DNA of 36,057 nt, taken from positions 1 through 36,057 of the IMG/VR virus record IMGVR_UViG_3300029309_000124, one strand, 5' to 3'. A program made the position numbers and the translations under genes. The stretch is from a virus. Numbering within the stretch: position 1 is the stretch's first letter; each line of letters opens with the position of its first letter. The notes under the pieces are model-generated. The model worked only from the letters and a program-made list of their open reading frames with translations. It was not told the DNA's origin and searched no databases. Positions 33,450 to 36,057 of this stretch are shown here, piece by piece.

Positions 33450-33862
33450 GATGTAACTCCCGCTAATCCGTCTAGAGAAAACATTCTATCAGGGTCAATG
33501 TGTGTAAGCTCAGCATACACTGCTACATCAGTTGTAGACGTTGCGGAGTATACAAATATTTCTTTACACTTAACGTTGAGGCTAACTTCTTTTCCTGGCT
33601 TGATAACAATAAAATTCTTACTATCGCCAGAGCCAGTTGCGTAACTAGCAAGCTCACCAGAACCACTCGGGGCAAAAGCTAAGTATAGGTCATTAGATGC
33701 CCCAGTATTTTTTACAGTGATAGATTTTGTAACATTTCCAAATTCAAACCGTGAACTGGCTGTGGCTGTTACACCAGCCGCACCGCTCATATATGGTTTA
33801 CCAGATACCTGGTATGACCCCACGTTATGGAGTCCAGATGTATAAGGCTTCGCTAAAGACAT
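33446..33862 (-). CDS. Putative virion protein, first of three tandem paralogues
   Basis: A 138-residue, probably all-beta protein. It shares with the next two genes an N-terminal 'SGLHNVGSYQVSGKPY' signature, a central 'NVTKSITVKNTG' segment, and a C-terminal block with 'VKCKEIFVYSA' followed by 'HIDPDRMFSLDG'. The closely packed copies indicate local duplication. The unit lies between protease and scaffold genes, so a capsid decoration, head-fibre or tail-fibre-base role is plausible, but I do not recognise a characterised family. Its TGA stop overlaps the ATG of the next gene (ATGA), giving coupled translation. A promoter box and a good GGAG site precede its ATG. Confidence 0.75.
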   Translation of the reverse strand: MSLAKPYTSGLHNVGSYQVSGKPYMSGAAGVTATASSRFEFGNVTKSITVKNTGASNDLYLAFAPSGSGELASYATGSGDSKNFIVIKPGKEVSLNVKCKEIFVYSATSTTDVAVYAELTHIDPDRMFSLDGLAGVTS

Positions 33863-33879
33863 AATTCTCTCCTTCTATA

Positions 33880-33887
33880 TAAATAGT
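33880..33887 (-). promoter_or_regulatory. Candidate late promoter box ACTATTTA before the fibre block
   Basis: An exact ACTATTTA on the minus strand, in the gap between bS21 and the next gene, 17 nt before the ATG at 33862, with GAAGGAGAG between. The plus strand across it reads TATAAATAG, but no gene runs in that direction. Confidence 0.55.
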
Positions 33888-33897
33888 CAGAGAAGTG

Positions 33898-34110
33898 CTA
33901 TTGGAACTTTCGCTGCTTAGCTAGCCATTTTTTATGTCGAGCCAGCGCTTTCTTTTTAGCAAGCCTTCTTTTTACTGATGGTTTCTTAAAATATCTTCTA
34001 TCTTTATACTCATCAATAATACCAAGCTTTTTACATTTTCTGGTAAATCTTTTTATGAACCTCTCTGGGGATTCATTTCGTTTCGGTCTAGCTGTATAAT
34101 TTGTCGCCAT
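33898..34110 (-). CDS. rpsU: Viral small-subunit ribosomal protein bS21
   Basis: A 70-residue basic protein with the bS21 layout: 'RNESPERFIKRFTRKCKKLGI' (written here as one family block, residues about 11-31) corresponds to the bacterial NES-x4-RFKR-x-CEK-x-GI block. It is followed by a basic 'RRYFKKPS' segment matching the bacterial REFYEKPT, then a Lys/Arg tail. E. coli bS21 has 71 residues. In the ribosome bS21 sits on the 30S platform near the anti-Shine-Dalgarno end of 16S rRNA and helps select mRNAs. A phage copy could therefore replace the host protein and favour phage transcripts; that is inference. The gene ends the gp21 unit just before the next promoter box, and AGGGA precedes its ATG. 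bS21 homologues are known from other phages. Confidence 0.9.
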   Translation of the reverse strand: MATNYTARPKRNESPERFIKRFTRKCKKLGIIDEYKDRRYFKKPSVKRRLAKKKALARHKKWLAKQRKFQ

Positions 34111-34113
34111 TTT

Positions 34114-34545
34114 TTATTTCCCTGCTAATTTTTTCCAAATTCCTGTAGATCCAAAGGCTGAAATATCTACTCCAGGATCTCTAGGATCAACGCCATCTAG
34201 TGCTTTTGATCCATGTGGTGTAGACGATGCGCCGCTGTCTCGATTGGACAGTGGTGTAGTGCCCTCAAAAAGATCAACGCCGTTGTACGCATCGCGCCCA
34301 ATAGAGTCAAGCATAGCTTTACGCCTTTGGCGATCAGCTTCTTTTCTCTCCTGGAGTCTTTGCCTCTGTTGTTCATCTGATTCAAATCTCACTTCTTGTT
34401 TGGTTTCTCGCATCAATGGTGTCTGAGAAGTTCCCTTCATCACCTCGGAAATAATTGTTGATAAAGTTCCCTCTTCAAAAACAACTTCCTTAATGCACTC
34501 CTTAATTAGAGGTCTTAAGATTTTCTTTAATTCTTCTTTGTTCAT
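34114..34545 (-). CDS. Hypothetical charged protein between gp21 and bS21
   Basis: A 143-residue protein not recognised at family level. The N-terminus is an amphipathic helix rich in Lys, Glu and Ile (KKILRPLIKECIKEVVFEEG). The middle is a Gln/Arg/Glu-rich probable coiled coil (about residues 52-80). The C-terminal half is Gly/Ser/Asp-rich and probably disordered. Its ATG directly follows the gp21 stop, with AGGGGA as ribosome-binding site, so the two are translationally coupled. The position beside the prohead protease suggests a head-assembly or inner-core role, as for the small T4 core proteins gp67 and gp68, but there is no sequence evidence for that. Confidence 0.65.
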   Translation of the reverse strand: MNKEELKKILRPLIKECIKEVVFEEGTLSTIISEVMKGTSQTPLMRETKQEVRFESDEQQRQRLQERKEADRQRRKAMLDSIGRDAYNGVDLFEGTTPLSNRDSGASSTPHGSKALDGVDPRDPGVDISAFGSTGIWKKLAGK

Positions 34546-35160
34546 TTAATCCCCTAGAATTTTCTTAAATAATCCGTCAATGCTATTTTCTTTATGTTCT
34601 CTCATTCTTGTGGTAATATTAACAGTCTTTGCGTTAGGGAAAACAAACGCATATGGTGTAGAAGGCTCAGACACAACGTCAAAGCATATTAATTGAAAAT
34701 CCGCTTCTACAATTGTCTGCCCCTTACTCTCTCTAACAGAGCCTAGACCACGAGAAGAAATACCAAGTTTAATTCCTGCATTTACGAGATCTTTTAGAAT
34801 TCTACCGGATGGTGTATCAAGGACTTTAATTTTCCCCATAACGTTCTTTCCTTCCCACCAACAACCAGTGATAACATGGGAGACATTTTTAAGGTTAACA
34901 ACAGAATCATCTGGGTGGTCTAGCTCACCGCATGCACGATTGTCTGCGATAATTTTTTCATAGTTATCCATTTCTCTCTTGAGAACTTCATAAGGATATA
35001 CTCTGCCGTTACCATTTTGCTTATCTGCCGTCTGAATAATACCAGTAAGGTACATGGTTCCTTCTTGAACCACTTCTTTTTTCTCTTCCTCTGTTAAAAG
35101 GTCAAGACAAACACCGTCTTTGCAAAGTGCATAAAATTCTTGTAAAAGTTGTTTTCCCAT
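34546..35160 (-). CDS. 21: Prohead core protein protease, T4 gp21-like
   Basis: A 204-residue prohead protease that would process scaffold and capsid proteins during head maturation. The family pattern is visible in order: NGNGRVYP near residue 49, ELDHP with candidate catalytic His82, GISSRG with candidate nucleophile Ser135/136, and FDVVSEPSTP with Asp161. Length matches T4 gp21 (about 212 residues). The ATG has GAGGT upstream, and the stop TAA abuts the ATG of the next gene. In T4 this gene is followed directly by scaffold gp22; here the scaffold lies about 10 kb further on. No portal gene is visible upstream within the window. Confidence 0.92.
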   Translation of the reverse strand: MGKQLLQEFYALCKDGVCLDLLTEEEKKEVVQEGTMYLTGIIQTADKQNGNGRVYPYEVLKREMDNYEKIIADNRACGELDHPDDSVVNLKNVSHVITGCWWEGKNVMGKIKVLDTPSGRILKDLVNAGIKLGISSRGLGSVRESKGQTIVEADFQLICFDVVSEPSTPYAFVFPNAKTVNITTRMREHKENSIDGLFKKILGD

Positions 35161-35170
35161 TGCTTACCTC

Positions 35171-35201
35171 GAATAAAAAATAGTGGGGGCGCCACCCCCA
35201 C
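35171..35201 (-). terminator. Rho-independent terminator after the membrane-protein gene
   Basis: On the minus strand, GTGGGGG pairs perfectly with CCCCCAC around a 5-nt loop and is followed at once by TATTTTTTATT. It lies between the stop at 35251 and the gp21 start at 35160. Its T-tract coincides with the ACTATTTT variant of the proposed promoter box. Confidence 0.8.
35177..35184 (-). promoter_or_regulatory. Candidate late promoter box before gp21 (ACTATTTT variant)
   Basis: The minus strand reads ACTATTTT, one mismatch from the ACTATTTA box at other operon starts. It ends 16 nt before the gp21 ATG, with GAGGT between. It overlaps the terminator T-tract, so it is the weakest member of the set. 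Confidence 0.35.
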
Positions 35202-35250
35202 GAGTTAAGAACCGCTACAACAACGGCGGACTGGCTGTAATGTCCAACGC

Positions 35251-35580
35251 TTAATCACCAACATTTTCACCCCCTGGTCTTGGTGATACTCTTAGGCCGA
35301 AGTCATCGACTAAAACCGAGAGCAAATAACTAGTACCCGACCCTAAGCAGGCAAGGCAAAAAGCATTCCCTAAAGAATACTCGAATGTAAATAGTTCCGT
35401 AAAACCATTAATACTGAAAAGAAACAGCGATACCCACCACCCCATACATAAAGGACAGTTCCACAATGTGTTCCATTTTTTTGTGTAATCTTTTTTTGGC
35501 CTTATATCTTCAAATATCTTTCCGTAGACAATAATAAATGTCATTCCGTAAGCAGTTAAGATGAAATGTAACGTATCCAA
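35251..35580 (-). CDS. Small membrane protein with CPLCMGWW motif (DUF1360-like)
   Basis: A 109-residue protein with hydrophobic segments near residues 5-20, 45-60 and 70-92, probably two or three membrane helices. Between the first two lies 'WNCPLCMGWW' (Cys42 and Cys45), a C-x2-C plus aromatic pattern like that in small DUF1360-type membrane proteins of phages and bacteria; function unknown. The start is TTG: GAGG, overlapping the upstream gene's TGA stop, lies 5 nt before it, while the first ATG is inside the first helix. A strong terminator follows, so this gene closes its transcription unit. An exact ACTATTTA box also occurs inside the gene (35388-35395). Confidence 0.7.
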   Translation of the reverse strand: MDTLHFILTAYGMTFIIVYGKIFEDIRPKKDYTKKWNTLWNCPLCMGWWVSLFLFSINGFTELFTFEYSLGNAFCLACLGSGTSYLLSVLVDDFGLRVSPRPGGENVGD

Positions 35581-35587
35581 TTTAGCC

Positions 35588-36057
35588 TCACTGTAATCCG
35601 TAAGTTATCAAGAACCATAGGTCACGATCAAAATAATCTTTTTCTATGTGTTCTTCACTTTTACCAAAAAACTTTATTTCTACTGGGATTGGCTTATTGG
35701 TTTGACACCCTAGTCGTATGCGATGGTTGCCCTCATACACTCTGGCTATGATATCATCGTCTTTCCATTCGGCAACAATAAGTATGGGGTTTTCTATTCC
35801 CTTTTTAGCAACGTCGGCTTTGAGTGCTTGCCATTTGTCAAAATCATAACGACCGGTTCCTAGCCCAGAACCTCGCCTGAAGCCTCTTTCATGTTCCCCT
35901 TTCTTGCCTTTCATTCTTGTAATTGGACCACCGTTGTCCTTACAGATAGCAAAGCCTCTGTATGTCGCGGTTAAATGCTGGTTGTCTTTTTCTGTATGAT
36001 GCCCAGGGTGTTTTTCTAATTTACCCTCAAACTCTTTGTTTTCATTTAGAAACTTAC
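35588..36057 (-). CDS. ParB/sulfiredoxin-fold-like protein, 5' end outside the window
   Basis: The frame is open through the right edge of the window, so the N-terminus is missing. An ATG at 35914 exists, but nothing like a Shine-Dalgarno site precedes it and 47 upstream codons are open, so I treat the gene as truncated. The visible part ends with a segment reading 'YEGNHRIRLG' followed by 'PIPVEIKFF'. That resembles the GNHR/G(E)HR box of ParB-like nuclease-fold domains, where it forms part of a nucleotide-binding site. A Gly/Arg-rich stretch (GFRRGSGLGTGRY) precedes it. The stop codon overlaps the ribosome-binding site of the next gene, so the two are probably co-transcribed. The fold assignment rests on this short motif only; whether it binds DNA or nucleotide is unknown. 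Confidence 0.6.
   Translation of the reverse strand, partial: KFLNENKEFEGKLEKHPGHHTEKDNQHLTATYRGFAICKDNGGPITRMKGKKGEHERGFRRGSGLGTGRYDFDKWQALKADVAKKGIENPILIVAEWKDDDIIARVYEGNHRIRLGCQTNKPIPVEIKFFGKSEEHIEKDYFDRDLWFLITYGLQ

Noticed and set aside
33877-33885. TATAAATAG on the plus strand, identical to a T4 late promoter
   Set aside because: No plus-strand gene follows; it is the reverse complement of the ACTATTTATA box serving the minus-strand operon.

Overview
The window is a piece of a tailed-phage genome with a contractile tail, a distant relative of phage T4. Every supported gene lies on the minus strand, so the biological order runs from high to low coordinates. The T4-type parts are clear: prohead protease (gp21), scaffold (gp22-like), major capsid protein (gp23), tail sheath (gp18) and tail tube (gp19). 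The AT-rich composition, the ribosomal protein bS21 gene, the long Ala-rich fibre and the paralogous beta-rich virion proteins resemble myoviruses of marine or freshwater plankton. The sequence does not identify the host. No tRNA, CRISPR array, insertion sequence or integrase was seen.

Layout in transcription order: (1) 36057-35251: a 5'-truncated ParB-fold-like protein and a small membrane protein, ended by a terminator. (2) 35160-33898: prohead protease, a small unknown protein and bS21. (3) 33862-24959: eight fibre or decoration genes, namely three tandem paralogues (one carrying an inserted LamG-like lectin domain), a 662-aa fibre, an 860-aa coiled-coil fibre and a second paralogue trio. 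(4) 24848-21789: scaffold and major capsid protein. (5) 21656-20852: a small beta-domain protein and a Lys-rich protein. (6) 20759-15755: neck and tail-completion genes with an unrecognised 817-aa protein inside. (7) 15696-10803: sheath, two tube paralogues, a gp26-like protein and a small overlapping ORF. (8) 10742-1841: tape measure and baseplate genes, including a 1406-aa protein. (9) 1795-1: a minimal family-A DNA polymerase core overlapping a divergent tubulin/FtsZ-like gene cut off by the window edge.

The blocks are separated by strong hairpin-plus-T-tract terminators. An ACTATTTA-type box lies 16-30 nt before the first gene of most blocks, and I propose it as this phage's late promoter. 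Portal and terminase genes are not in the window. Relative to T4, head genes precede neck genes, and protease is separated from scaffold by about 10 kb of fibre genes. The most interesting items are the tubulin-like/mini-polymerase pair, viral bS21, the promoter box, the 817-aa protein, the LamG insertion and a possible frameshift before the tape measure.
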